This document shows, in pieces, positions 19,683 to 28,915 of a stretch of 64,000 nucleotides of DNA (its first letter is position 1; every line of letters starts with the position of its first letter). The stretch covers positions 248,001 to 312,000 of the forward strand of contig BGKB01000018.1 of NCBI GenBank assembly GCA_003116975.1, written 5' to 3'. Origin of the DNA: Aurantiochytrium sp. KH105 (taxonomy: Eukaryota; Sar; Bigyra; Thraustochytrida; Thraustochytriidae). The notes beneath the pieces are model-generated. The model searched no databases, was not told the origin of the DNA, and saw nothing but the letters and a program-made list of their open reading frames with translations. The position numbers and the translations under genes are program-made.

Positions 19683-20702
19683 ATGAAGGCCGTCGTGTAC
19701 GATGCGTGGGGCCCGCCGCAAGAGGCGTTGGACGTCGAGCAAAGGTTCCCGAGGGCGTTTATTGAAAAAGACAGCGATAACGTGCTCGTCAAGGTGATGG
19801 CAGCGTCTGTCTCGTATCGAGATTTCCGCGAAGTGCGAGGCGACTTTAAGAGCGTCAAATCGGGCGTGATGCCTCGCATCCTGGGAACCGAAGTGAGCGG
19901 AATTGTGGAGGCCGTCGGCGAGCGGTGCTGGAAGTTTCGCCCTGGGGACTCAGTGATTGGCATCATTCCCGACGGCGCAATGGCCGAGTATGTCTCGGCG
20001 CCCGAGATGCACTTTGTGCGCAAACCCAAGAATATGTCGCATTTGCACGCAGCCGCCTTTCCCATGTGTGGTTTGCTCGCTTTTCAGTGTCTTTACAAGT
20101 ATGGTGATCTCAAAGAGGGTGAGAAAGTCCTTATTCTCAACGCTTCGGGCGGCGTTGGCAGTCTCGCGGTGCAAATGGCAAAGTACAAGAAAGCAACAGT
20201 GTACGCGACGGCATCCAAGCACGTTGATATGGTATGGAGCCTTGGTGCCGATCAGGTGCTAGACTACAGCAAATGCAACTGGTGGGAACAGCTCAGAGGG
20301 GACAACTTTGACCTCATTTTGGATTTTGGCGTGGGCTATAGCGCATGGAAGCACAGTGAGATGGTCTTGAACCCCAGTGGTGGGCGTTTCGTCACCATTG
20401 TTCCTGATACTGTGGATGGACCTGTAGAGTTCTTCAACTACATGGTTGGCATTCCTATGCGTTCGTTCTTTGCAGGCAGAAGATATACATATGTGGACGG
20501 CGTTGACCTCTCGAACTACGACCATTTCATTTACATTTCTAAAATTGTCCAAAGCGGGAAGCTGCGCCCAGTGCTCGATCCAGACTCCCCCTTCGAGTTT
20601 ACGCCCCGTGGAATGCGTGCTATGGTAGACAAGCTCGCAACAAAGCATACGCGGGGCAAGCTTATTATGAACGTTGCATGCTCAACGGGGCAGTCTGTCT
20701 AA
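19683..20702 (+). CDS. Zinc-independent MDR quinone oxidoreductase-like protein
   Basis: A 339-residue NAD(P)H-dependent oxidoreductase of the medium-chain dehydrogenase superfamily, in the quinone-oxidoreductase / reticulon-4-interacting-protein branch. ATG 19683 is chosen; the frame is open from a TTG nine bases earlier. The N-terminal GroES-like half has SVSYRDFREVRGDF and ILGTEVSGIVEAVG. The Rossmann half has VLILNASGGVGSLAVQMAK (the GxGGVG nucleotide loop), then ATASKHVDMVWSLGADQVLDY, typical of the family. The cysteines and histidines that bind catalytic or structural zinc in alcohol dehydrogenases are absent. The substrate cannot be read from sequence. No targeting signal is evident. 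It is convergent with the sphingomyelin-synthase-like gene. Confidence 0.87.
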   Translation: MKAVVYDAWGPPQEALDVEQRFPRAFIEKDSDNVLVKVMAASVSYRDFREVRGDFKSVKSGVMPRILGTEVSGIVEAVGERCWKFRPGDSVIGIIPDGAMAEYVSAPEMHFVRKPKNMSHLHAAAFPMCGLLAFQCLYKYGDLKEGEKVLILNASGGVGSLAVQMAKYKKATVYATASKHVDMVWSLGADQVLDYSKCNWWEQLRGDNFDLILDFGVGYSAWKHSEMVLNPSGGRFVTIVPDTVDGPVEFFNYMVGIPMRSFFAGRRYTYVDGVDLSNYDHFIYISKIVQSGKLRPVLDPDSPFEFTPRGMRAMVDKLATKHTRGKLIMNVACSTGQSV

Positions 20703-21018
20703 TTAGCGCGTTCGCAAATCATGTTGTTGTTGTTGTTGTCTTTGTTTCTTGTATGTGTACATCCATTCGGTCGTCTTTATCCACAAATCCCTCTCTCTTT
20801 CTGCGTGTGTCCCTGTCTCTTTCTTTTTGTCTTGAGGAAACTTCTCCTTGGTCGTCTGAGTCACGTGCATGTACGCTTTCAGCTCGCTGCATCAATCATT
20901 GAATTATGGCACAGAGAGCAAGCTTCAACGTTTTTTTTGCAACCAATATGAGACAAAGGAGAAAGAGAGGAACAGAGAGAAAGAAGGCTACCTGCTGGCT
21001 GGCTGGCTGGCTGGCTAT
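20703..21018. other. Convergent spacer with tetranucleotide repeat
   Basis: 316 bases between two stops, T-rich on the left. A CTGG microsatellite (about five copies, near 20994-21014) ends at the stop of the minus-strand gene. A stretch rich in GAGA lies at 20955-20985. No gene is seen. Confidence 0.4.
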
Positions 21019-22203
21019 CTATCGATCTGGGCGGCCGAGCTTGCCAAAGGACTCGTAACCCTTCAGCGACATGCTGTCCGAACTAGGCGACGGCAAAAGT
21101 CCTGCCTGGGCCTGCGTGCTGGAGCTATCAAAGACAACGTGGGGCCCAGCGTCATCAAAGCCTTCGTCAAACTCAGGGTCGTCCGACAAGGATAACTGTG
21201 AGGGATGTGGGGTTGAGCTGTACAAGCTGAGGTGGTGGCTCCCCTCGGCTCCGAGCTGCCGCGAGGGAGATTCAAAGGCGCTTGCAAAATAAAGATCCTC
21301 CGCACCGGCCTCGAACCACAGTACAAAAGCGGCCAAAATGTTCTTGCGGCTGTAGCGGAACTCGGAACCAATCATGCCAAGGGCGTCGAGTCGGAGCAGC
21401 ACCACCCAATGATGGTACATGACCCATATCGCCGCAGTAAAGGATGACCACACAAAGAGGTCGGCCGTGTAGTGGGCGCGTGTTGATAACACGAGCATGT
21501 ATCCAGCAAAGCAGTAGAGAATGACAACGAAACGGACAATGTTGGCGCTCACCCCAAGTGGACCCGCGGATTCAACATAGTATAGCCAGACGAGGGAGGC
21601 AAGCGTCAGGTGCACAACGTGCAGCGCAAAGACAACGTCGACGCAATTGGAGGCTTGACGCGCATAGGAACTGAGCGCCACCCAGAACACGCTCACGTCT
21701 GGTTGATCTTGAATCTCGCAGGCTGTGACGCTCGTCGTGGGCGGGCGTAGCGTAAGTACACGCGCTAAGCCCCTGCACACGGAGAGAACGCCCGTGAGGA
21801 AGAACCAACGTCGGAGAATTGTGCTGGTGAGCGCCGAGCTAAACGTGAAGCGAAGCAAGGTGATGAGAACAGCGACCAGGACCCAGACTTCGAGGAATTC
21901 GGGCGCGCCCCACTCCGGGACAACATAGAACCCGACGTCGATTAGATGTGCCATGCACTCCGGTTCGTCGCTGGCGGTTGGCGCAGTTGGCGTGGCGCTG
22001 CCCGTTGCGTCCGCTGCGTCCGCTGCTTCCGTGGCGTGTTCCACGCGCTCCACAAAGGACTTGTCTCCGAACGCGCGGTGCGCGACGAGGATCATGACGA
22101 ACCCCAGGTACATGCCGGTCACGCCCACGAAGAGCCCCACGCACAGCCCGCGCATACGCAGCGAGCGCGCCCAGGGGCTCTCCAGGTGGTCCAGCGACAG
22201 CAT
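21019..22203 (-). CDS. Sphingomyelin-synthase-family ceramide phosphotransferase
   Basis: A 394-residue polytopic membrane enzyme of the SMS / inositol-phosphorylceramide-synthase family (PAP2_C fold). These enzymes transfer a phospho-head group from a phospholipid to ceramide in the Golgi or plasma membrane. ATG 22203 is used (the frame opens at a GTG six codons earlier). Family landmarks in order: RRWFFLTGVLSVCRGLARVLT (C1-like) at about 131-151; NCVDVVFALHVVHLTL, which aligns with CGDxxFSGHTxxLTL and keeps His195; and STRAHYTADLF, keeping His244 and Asp248. The His-His-Asp catalytic triad is therefore complete. About six membrane spans are visible, with the first at about 20-41. The acidic, Ser-rich tail is probably cytosolic. 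Which head group is used cannot be told. It is divergent from the TFIIIC gene. Confidence 0.85.
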   Translation of the reverse strand: MLSLDHLESPWARSLRMRGLCVGLFVGVTGMYLGFVMILVAHRAFGDKSFVERVEHATEAADAADATGSATPTAPTASDEPECMAHLIDVGFYVVPEWGAPEFLEVWVLVAVLITLLRFTFSSALTSTILRRWFFLTGVLSVCRGLARVLTLRPPTTSVTACEIQDQPDVSVFWVALSSYARQASNCVDVVFALHVVHLTLASLVWLYYVESAGPLGVSANIVRFVVILYCFAGYMLVLSTRAHYTADLFVWSSFTAAIWVMYHHWVVLLRLDALGMIGSEFRYSRKNILAAFVLWFEAGAEDLYFASAFESPSRQLGAEGSHHLSLYSSTPHPSQLSLSDDPEFDEGFDDAGPHVVFDSSSTQAQAGLLPSPSSDSMSLKGYESFGKLGRPDR

Positions 22204-22623
22204 CGGCCTCTCTCGATCCACTCCTCTCCCCGCCGCGCCGCCCAGGCCTCGACGCCGCGACGCCGCGACGCGCCGCAGCGGACGCCGCCCCCGCCGCCGC
22301 CGCCGCCGTCCCTGCGCGAGCCTGCGCGCGCGCGAGCGAGCGAGCGGGCGGTCGCGCGGTGGCTTTCGAACGGGATCTGCGAGTCCGCGTCTTCTTCATC
22401 GTTTGTGACGACGAGGAAGGAGAAGAAGGAGAAGAAGGAGGAGGACGAGGAGGAGGAGGAGGACCTGGAGAAGGAGCGGCAGAGCGCGATCGAGACGCGC
22501 GGGCGCACGGCGTGCGTGCGTGCGTGCGTGTCTGTCTCCGGCGCGCGCCCGCGTGGACAGACGGGTGCGCAGCCGCCGCGGAGGTCCACGGCGCGGACAC
22601 GCGCGAAGGGGCGGCGAGACGAG
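22204..22623. promoter_or_regulatory. Divergent GC-rich promoter region, SMS-like / TFIIIC
   Basis: 420 bases shared by two divergent genes. They include a CCGCCG run at about 22285-22310, a GAAGGAGAAG purine tract (about 22415-22475) and GTGCGTGC repeats near 22511-22530. A plus-strand frame is open through here, but it overlaps the SMS-like gene and has repeat-like composition, so I do not treat it as coding. Confidence 0.4.
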
Positions 22624-25600
22624 ATGGAGACGCCGCGGGAAAAACCTGAGGCGGGCGAGGGCGAGGGCGAGAGCGGGCGCGGGCGCGGGCGCGCGGCGGC
22701 GGGGTCGCTGCCGCGCGTGGCGGCATGCGTGGTCGACTTTGTGGCGCTCCAGGGCGCGCAAGGGTGCTCGCTCGCCAAGGTCTGGCAGTTCATGGCCAGT
22801 AAAGCGGACCTTGCGCCCTGGGCCGCGACGCGCAAGGCCGCCGTATGGCGCACGTTGACGAGTGTGCCTAAAAAGACGCTCAACATCACGCCTGAGGCCA
22901 AAGCCAAGCGCGGATCTCCCTTGCCAGGAGACGCAGATGCGAAACGGGTCACGCTGGTGGCCAGCGAATGTGTCCGACTTCAGGCGCTTCGTATCCCATT
23001 TCCCGACGTTCCGGGCGCAGGTGGCCTGCAAATGCTCGAGGCCCTCGCGTCGACCTTGGGCAAAGGCATGCCCACGAGCGAGGTGACCAAGAAGATGTCG
23101 ACTGCCGCAGTCGCGGCAGCAGCAGCGGGCCAAGACGGCGCGCCAGCAGAGGGGAACAAAGCCAAGGGGAATCGCATGCACTACATTTTTGACGGCCTCG
23201 AGGAGCTCATGCTCGTGGAAAAGACGGTTGAGCGTAACGACGGCGGATCACGCAATCGTTTGCGTCACGCTCGCTTCACGAGCAAAGCTTACCTCTCAGA
23301 CTTCAAGGAGGAGAGCTCCGCGATCAAGGCATCCGAAAAGCTGCGTGGCCTCGCACGTCGTGTCATTCGTCTTCTTGCAGCGGCGTGCAGTGATCTTAGA
23401 GTCGGTCACCTTGCTTACGGTGACGTCATCTTCTTGCTTGGCATCAAGTCGCGCACACTCTGGACGTTTCTTGAGCAAGAATGGAAGGCTGGTCGATCGT
23501 ACGTGGAAACCCGGTATGCTTCGATTCGGCTCATGAGCTCGCAGGACCGGACGACGCACCAAGACTTTTTTGCGCGCGTTGCACGACGGGCGAAGCGCAA
23601 CAAGGCGGTCACAGGGGAGCGTCGCATCCTCGTCCTGCATAAAACGCCCTTGATTGCCAGAGCGCCTGGTGGTGGCGTCGGAGCGGGCCCCGTGCCTTCT
23701 TCTTCCTCGTCATCGTCGTCCAAGGAGGATGACGATGGTGCACCTGGTCAGGAAGAAGAAAAGGACGAAGGTACGCGCATTGCACAGCGTACACTCGGCA
23801 TGTCGCAGGCTGGCGCCGTGCATGGTATGTCCGTGACGCAGCAAATATTTGAGTCTGCGGTGGCTGCAGGCGAATCCGGAATCTCCATCACCGAGATGGT
23901 AGACCTTATGGGCATGGAGTTTCGCAGCTTGGCAAGATCACTTCACCGAGTCGTTGGTGGGCCAAGCAAAAAGAATGGGCCAAGCAAAAAGATTGGGCCA
24001 AGCAAAAAGAAACCGCGGTCGCTCCCTCTGAAAATGGCACAGTCCAGAGCGCTCGGCAAATACAACGCCGTGGCGCTCATCTCGGCCGGCGAAAGCGAGC
24101 TGGAGAAGTACGGCAAATCCCTTCTTGCGCGAGAGCGAGATTCGCGCGTCGAAAAGCTCAAGGCAGCAGGTTACTTACGGGATGTTGAATCCATTCAGCG
24201 GACTGATCGGCAGGCCTTCCGTATGCGTGTGATTTTTAATGCGATCAATGCCATGGGCGCCGTTTCGATGCGTCGTCTCATGTACGAGATTCACGAGCAA
24301 GAGGACGGTATGTTTGATGGCGTCTGCGACATTGAATCGGTGCGCCGCTTGGTTGGGCGATGCAAGGGCGCTCCTGGGCCCGAGGCCACGCCCGAGCTTT
24401 GTACTTTGGAATGGCGCACCGATGGCGATATCTCGCAGTTGCAGCATTTGTACGGCAAAGACTCGTCGACAACATCATCTCCTCCATCATCACCACCGCT
24501 GCCGCCGGCGGAGGAACCAACAGCAACAGAGGAGAAGACAGCAGGTTCGAGGCCCGTGGCTTCTCCTACGCGTCAAGGGAGCGGCGGCGCAAAAACTGAG
24601 TCTGGAAAATGGCAAGAGGTGCGCAAGGACAAGACTATTCGCGTAGTCGAGATTGTATATCGTGCAGATCGTGTGCCTCGGCCGGAAGTCCTACAAGATG
24701 CCGCACAGGATCGAGCCAAGTATGTGCCGCGACACGCGCCAGCGGCCGCTGCGCAAGTCGTCCGCATTCCAAATCTTTCGTACCTCGCTCAATATGTGCG
24801 CGAAATGGGCATTGGAGAGACGGGTGAGGAGGTCTTTGCGAGACTTGATGCTGCTGCCCAAAAGGCGCTCGAAGAGCGAACCCCCACGATGATGCCTGGC
24901 AGCGGCAGCAGCAAGAGAAGGAGGAGGAAGACGCAGTCGAGGAACAAGGTCATGAACAGGCCTAGTAGACCTGGGGCCTTGGACCCGCGCGTACTGGCTG
25001 CGCAGGCGAGGCTTCGGTCCGGGAACTTTTCCAGATTTAAGGCCGAGGACGTTCCACTTGCGGTTCTGAACATTACAAATTTCCCAGAAGGCGGAGATTC
25101 TGATAAAGACTTGCTCATGGGGCTTTTGCAAGCCTCAAAACTCGAGCACGGGGATGCCACACGGGTCCTCAACTACTTTTTCGACGTGCGGCTCATGGTT
25201 CGTGCTCGTCTCCTTCACGGTGAATTGCTCAAGTACTGTCGTAACAAGTACGGCGGTAAAGCCCCAGTGGAGGCGCCGATTGACATGCGCACAGCTTTCG
25301 AAGCCATGCCCGTGGTGCTCTATCTCCGCATTGTAAAGCGGCCGATTGCAAGTGCGGGCCACGGCCCGACTTGGACCGCGGAAACGTGCGAAAAAGCTGT
25401 GGAAGCCGCGCTCCGCGGCGTCACGATCAAGGAAGCAGGTCGCCCGGAACTGCTTGAATGCTGGCCGGCAGGCGCTCTGCGCGTGCTTCGCGAGCTTTCT
25501 CTCGTGCGCAAGGAAGAAGCTGGACGCGAAGATCAGAGCAGCACATGGAGTCTAAGCATGTCTGGTGCGCTCAAGAAGAACGAGTACGATTTCCAGAGCA

Positions 25601-27297
25601 ATACCGATGTTGATGCGTACTGGTGGTCCTTGCGCCGTCACGCCGCGAAAACGACGAGCGAGGATGAAATGTGGCACGCCGTCAATTGGGCACTTTTTGC
25701 TAGTATGGCCATGTATAGGCCGCCTGGCGCGAGCGCGAAGTCGACCAAGGCTTCCGGCAAGCGCAAGAGGGCCATGGGTCAGCGCAAGGGAGGGCGCAAG
25801 AAGTCCCGAGCCGGTGCAAACAGCGTTGCCTTGCGACCCATTGGCAGCGCGGGTCTTTTGGAAGGCCCTTTTGGAGCCGCTCACAAGCGTCGGCGCGAGC
25901 GCGTTGAGCCATGGCCACCTGATTTGACCAGGACGGCGTTCGAGGCGTACATTTCGAGTCTTGACATGGGCGACGTCACACGCACCGTGCTCAAGGAAGA
26001 GCCTTCTGCAACGTCGACAGAATTAGCGCAGAAGAAGTTGAGGGCTGCACTCGAAGGCACGCCAGAGAGAGTCGATGTGTACAAGATTGCGAGCGCCAAT
26101 ATCCCGTCCAACGACCAACACGGTCGAGTTTGGGCCCTACGCAACCTTGTTGTTTTACACCTTGTGCAGCTGGCGCGGCAGGACCATACGCGGGCATCCG
26201 CTGCCCCTTTTGAAGCACTCTGCGCGCCGCTGCAAAATGTGTCGCGGGACCTTTTGACAACTGTATTGGAGGAGTTTATGGCTTGTGGATTTTTGCATGG
26301 CCTTCCTGCAAATCCGACGCCAAAGTGGCCGCAGTACTTTGCCAGCGCCATCAATCGAGAAGCCTTTCGGAAATTACTGAAACGCGTGGGCGCCGACATG
26401 CAGCGTCCGCGGCGCATTCAACCATCGGCGTTCGAGTTCGAGCGGCCCCCCCGAGCCGAGGTTGCAGCGGGGAAATCAACGCGCGAGATATTAGACGGCG
26501 ACGTCAAAGGTGTCGATTTGATGCGGATTCTGCCAATGCTGGCGCTGGGCGAGGCACAACTTGCGTTGGACTACAAGGACGCTGGAACAGCAAGCACGGA
26601 GCTCCCTCCACTTGTGGAATCGGAACGGAGCCGACGTGCGCCTCGTGTCCCCGTGTCTGAGCTCCGCAATACGGAGGAGGCGTTTGCGGTGGCGCTTGAG
26701 CATCGGCGAAAGCCGCCGAGCAACGGCCAAGATCAAGGCGAAGGCGAAGGCGAAGGCAAGGACCAGCCTCTCGGCCTTGCGAGGGACGAGGCGGCCACCG
26801 AGAGGCCGGCGGAGCAAAAGACGCTGTTGCAAATGATTGCGCAGGCAGGTGAGGATGGCGTCACCAATGATCAGGTGGGAAGCTTTGCGCAAGACCTGCC
26901 GGCCCTGCTGCGACGTGGAGAGGTTGTGCGCGTGCCCGCGTTCCATCAAGACCGCTTCGTTCATCGCTCTCACATGGGTCTGTGGATGTTCGGCCACGGC
27001 AACGCTGCTGCAGTCCACCACCCGTGGATGTCGCTGGAAGGTTGCGTGGACGACTACTTTAAGCGCTCGCTCGCCCGAGCTCTCGTCGTGCACGTGCTCG
27101 ATTACCCGGGCACTTCGCGCAAGGCGCTCTTTGCGGCATTTTATCCGATTCTGGACCTTGTGCATCTGAACATCCTCTTGGATCCGCTCCTTCGCGGGCC
27201 GGACGCGCTGCTCGAGGTCCACATCGAGGAGGGGCTCGAGTTCTTTTCTCCCTCGCTGCGCGCTCTCGACCGCAGGTTCCTGCAGCCTCCGGCCTGA
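22624..27297 (+). CDS. GTF3C1: TFIIIC largest subunit, B-block-binding (GTF3C1/tau138-like)
   Basis: This 1557-residue DNA-binding subunit of RNA polymerase III factor TFIIIC recognises the B box of tRNA genes. ATG 22624 fits; upstream open codons overlap the divergent gene. It is built from repeated winged-helix modules. The first is at about residue 30 (RVAACVVDFVALQGAQGCSL). There is a B-block-type module at about 235-290 (LRVGHLAYGDVIFLLGIKS). Another is at about 403 (IFESAVAAGESGISITEMVD), matching the ISQAEI segment of human GTF3C1. At about 530, MRVIFNAINAMGAVSMRRLM parallels the human region after TYRLLKRRNLI. The C-terminus has SLARALVVHVLDYPGTSRKA and LVHLNILL, as in the human C-terminal helical domain. 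A triple GPSKK repeat (18-base units at 23957-24010) and several Lys/Arg clusters are probable nuclear signals. The nearby tRNA genes are its expected class of target. Confidence 0.8.
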   Translation: METPREKPEAGEGEGESGRGRGRAAAGSLPRVAACVVDFVALQGAQGCSLAKVWQFMASKADLAPWAATRKAAVWRTLTSVPKKTLNITPEAKAKRGSPLPGDADAKRVTLVASECVRLQALRIPFPDVPGAGGLQMLEALASTLGKGMPTSEVTKKMSTAAVAAAAAGQDGAPAEGNKAKGNRMHYIFDGLEELMLVEKTVERNDGGSRNRLRHARFTSKAYLSDFKEESSAIKASEKLRGLARRVIRLLAAACSDLRVGHLAYGDVIFLLGIKSRTLWTFLEQEWKAGRSYVETRYASIRLMSSQDRTTHQDFFARVARRAKRNKAVTGERRILVLHKTPLIARAPGGGVGAGPVPSSSSSSSSKEDDDGAPGQEEEKDEGTRIAQRTLGMSQAGAVHGMSVTQQIFESAVAAGESGISITEMVDLMGMEFRSLARSLHRVVGGPSKKNGPSKKIGPSKKKPRSLPLKMAQSRALGKYNAVALISAGESELEKYGKSLLARERDSRVEKLKAAGYLRDVESIQRTDRQAFRMRVIFNAINAMGAVSMRRLMYEIHEQEDGMFDGVCDIESVRRLVGRCKGAPGPEATPELCTLEWRTDGDISQLQHLYGKDSSTTSSPPSSPPLPPAEEPTATEEKTAGSRPVASPTRQGSGGAKTESGKWQEVRKDKTIRVVEIVYRADRVPRPEVLQDAAQDRAKYVPRHAPAAAAQVVRIPNLSYLAQYVREMGIGETGEEVFARLDAAAQKALEERTPTMMPGSGSSKRRRRKTQSRNKVMNRPSRPGALDPRVLAAQARLRSGNFSRFKAEDVPLAVLNITNFPEGGDSDKDLLMGLLQASKLEHGDATRVLNYFFDVRLMVRARLLHGELLKYCRNKYGGKAPVEAPIDMRTAFEAMPVVLYLRIVKRPIASAGHGPTWTAETCEKAVEAALRGVTIKEAGRPELLECWPAGALRVLRELSLVRKEEAGREDQSSTWSLSMSGALKKNEYDFQSNTDVDAYWWSLRRHAAKTTSEDEMWHAVNWALFASMAMYRPPGASAKSTKASGKRKRAMGQRKGGRKKSRAGANSVALRPIGSAGLLEGPFGAAHKRRRERVEPWPPDLTRTAFEAYISSLDMGDVTRTVLKEEPSATSTELAQKKLRAALEGTPERVDVYKIASANIPSNDQHGRVWALRNLVVLHLVQLARQDHTRASAAPFEALCAPLQNVSRDLLTTVLEEFMACGFLHGLPANPTPKWPQYFASAINREAFRKLLKRVGADMQRPRRIQPSAFEFERPPRAEVAAGKSTREILDGDVKGVDLMRILPMLALGEAQLALDYKDAGTASTELPPLVESERSRRAPRVPVSELRNTEEAFAVALEHRRKPPSNGQDQGEGEGEGKDQPLGLARDEAATERPAEQKTLLQMIAQAGEDGVTNDQVGSFAQDLPALLRRGEVVRVPAFHQDRFVHRSHMGLWMFGHGNAAAVHHPWMSLEGCVDDYFKRSLARALVVHVLDYPGTSRKALFAAFYPILDLVHLNILLDPLLRGPDALLEVHIEEGLEFFSPSLRALDRRFLQPPA
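23957..24010 (+). repeat. Three 18-base tandem units inside TFIIIC
   Basis: Three near-identical copies of GGGCCAAGCAAAAAGAxx encode GPSKKN-GPSKKI-GPSKKK. The result is a basic, linker-like stretch between winged-helix modules. Confidence 0.85.
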
Positions 27298-28643
27298 TGA
27301 TCTCATTTCACTTCACTTCATTTCATTTCATGTAAACGTATAACCAACCACTGGCATTTCTGTGGTCTCTGTTCAGACTGCCTCTCTCCCTGCCAGCTGC
27401 AGCAGTGCAGCTGCTGCTTGCTGCTCCTGACCGAGACTTGGGTTTCCTCACGTACATCGCAGCCTCCTCCCCCTTCGTCCTGCCGCCTCCTCCTTCCCGT
27501 CATCGTCTAGTAGGTAGGCTTCCTGCTATTCTAGTGACCCACAAATCGCCGAGCACGCACGCGTCCCAGAGCGCATGTCCCTCCCTCGCTCGCGGTCGCT
27601 CGCTCGCTCGCGAGGTTCACGTTTCTGCCTCTGCACGAGTCAGCCGCAGCCCTTGTCGGTCGCCCTCGGCCCGCTCGCAGTCGTCGCGGGCAGGGAGCGC
27701 GCGCCGGCATGGCCGAGCGCGCAACTGCACAAGTGCAAGCAAGCCACAACAGGCTGCGCTCGCTGCCTTACGAGTTCCTTTCCGGCGGGGTCGATAACGA
27801 CGCGGTGGGTCCAGCGAGGCGAGGCGAGGCAAGTCAAGGCCAGCCGCGACCGCGAGCAGCCTGCGGTGGCGGCCGACGCGGAGGTCGTCGCATCTGGACG
27901 CCGGGGAAGGAGAAGGTCACGCCGTATTCGTCCGGAGAGGTCGAGCGGCTGCAGCTGCCGCGAATGTAGAAGCAGAAGTAGAGCTGAGCACGCGCCCTCT
28001 CGCTCTGTTTTTAGGGACGCCGGAGAAGTTCGACCGCCGGCACGCGCGGTTCCGGCTCGGTTCCTGTGCAGTTCCGTGCTTTGCGTGAGCTCACTCTCCA
28101 TAGTATCCTGTATGTTTTGTAATATTCTGCGCTATTGAGAAGCCGGGAGCGGCTCGGAAACACTCCCGTGGCGGCGTGCGCATGCTACTGGACTCGATTT
28201 TCCAATGAATGATAAAGTAACTATTGTAGCCCTGTGGGCACGTGTCGCCGACTACAGGTACGCCTAAGCTTCTCGAGAGCGAAGGGGGTATCTAAGAAGA
28301 AAGCTACAAAAGTTTAGTATGGAAAACAAGAGGCCTACGGAGGAAAGAGCCAGGGGTGTGTCGCGGTGTCTGGTGAAGTAGAATCGACCCCCGAGCCTGC
28401 GCAAAGAGACGTATCCCAGATTATTATCCAACCTCCCTACCGCAGCCGGCCTGGCGGCCAGAGAGACAGACAAGCAGGCAGGAAGCACGAGGAGCGAGTG
28501 AGTGAGGGAGAAGCAAGAATGCAAAAAAACCAATCCTCCAACGCGCGCGAGCGAGTGAGCGTGCAGGCTGCACCGCTTGTGGCCGCCTCGAGAGCGGAGC
28601 GCGCGTGCGAGCAAACCACGAGCGCCGCCGGTGTACCTACCTA

Positions 28644-28679
<36 letters not shown>

Positions 28680-28915
28680 CAGGCGCGGCCTCGCGCAGAA
28701 CGGAACCCCGTGCGGGAGAGATCGGAGGCCCGGCTCGGGCATCGACCGATCGGCCGGCTGTCTTCCTTAGAGCCGTCCGTCTAAAACACACAACACGACC
28801 ACGCGCACGCGCACGCGCAAGCGAGCTTTGGCGCAGGAGGTCGGCCTTCTGCAGGGCCAGCAAACCGCGTTCGCCGGCAGACGAGGAGGACGGGGACGAC
28901 GCGCAGACGAGGAGG
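27298..28915. other. Long intergenic region with a possible short plus-strand gene
   Basis: 1.6 kb between two co-oriented genes. It contains the TFIIIC 3' region, a GC-rich block (27540-28100), an AT-rich block (28100-28340) that resembles a 3' end, and the 5' region of the pseudo-trypsin gene. ATG 27709 opens an 86-codon frame to 27969 (MAERATAQVQASHNRLRSLP at its start). A 153-codon frame runs on the minus strand over the same bases. Neither resembles a protein I know, and the strands conflict, so I leave both uncalled. Confidence 0.3.
28644..28681. repeat. (CTGC)n microsatellite
   Basis: About nine clean copies of CTGC follow CTACCTAC. It lies in the 5' region of the pseudo-trypsin gene, where the open frame would read as a Cys-Leu-Pro-Ala repeat. 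That is clearly not protein. Confidence 0.9.

Noticed and set aside
21946-22623. Upstream extension of the TFIIIC frame
   Set aside because: It overlaps the divergent sphingomyelin-synthase-like gene, has repeat-like Arg/Ala composition, and ATG 22624 gives a clean start.
27575-28138. 187-codon plus-strand and 153-codon minus-strand frames in the intergenic region
   Set aside because: They overlap on opposite strands and show no recognisable motif, so neither can be preferred.
28577-28915. N-terminal extension of the pseudo-trypsin frame
   Set aside because: It starts at GTG and runs through the CTGC microsatellite; the first ATG followed by a signal peptide is at 28916.
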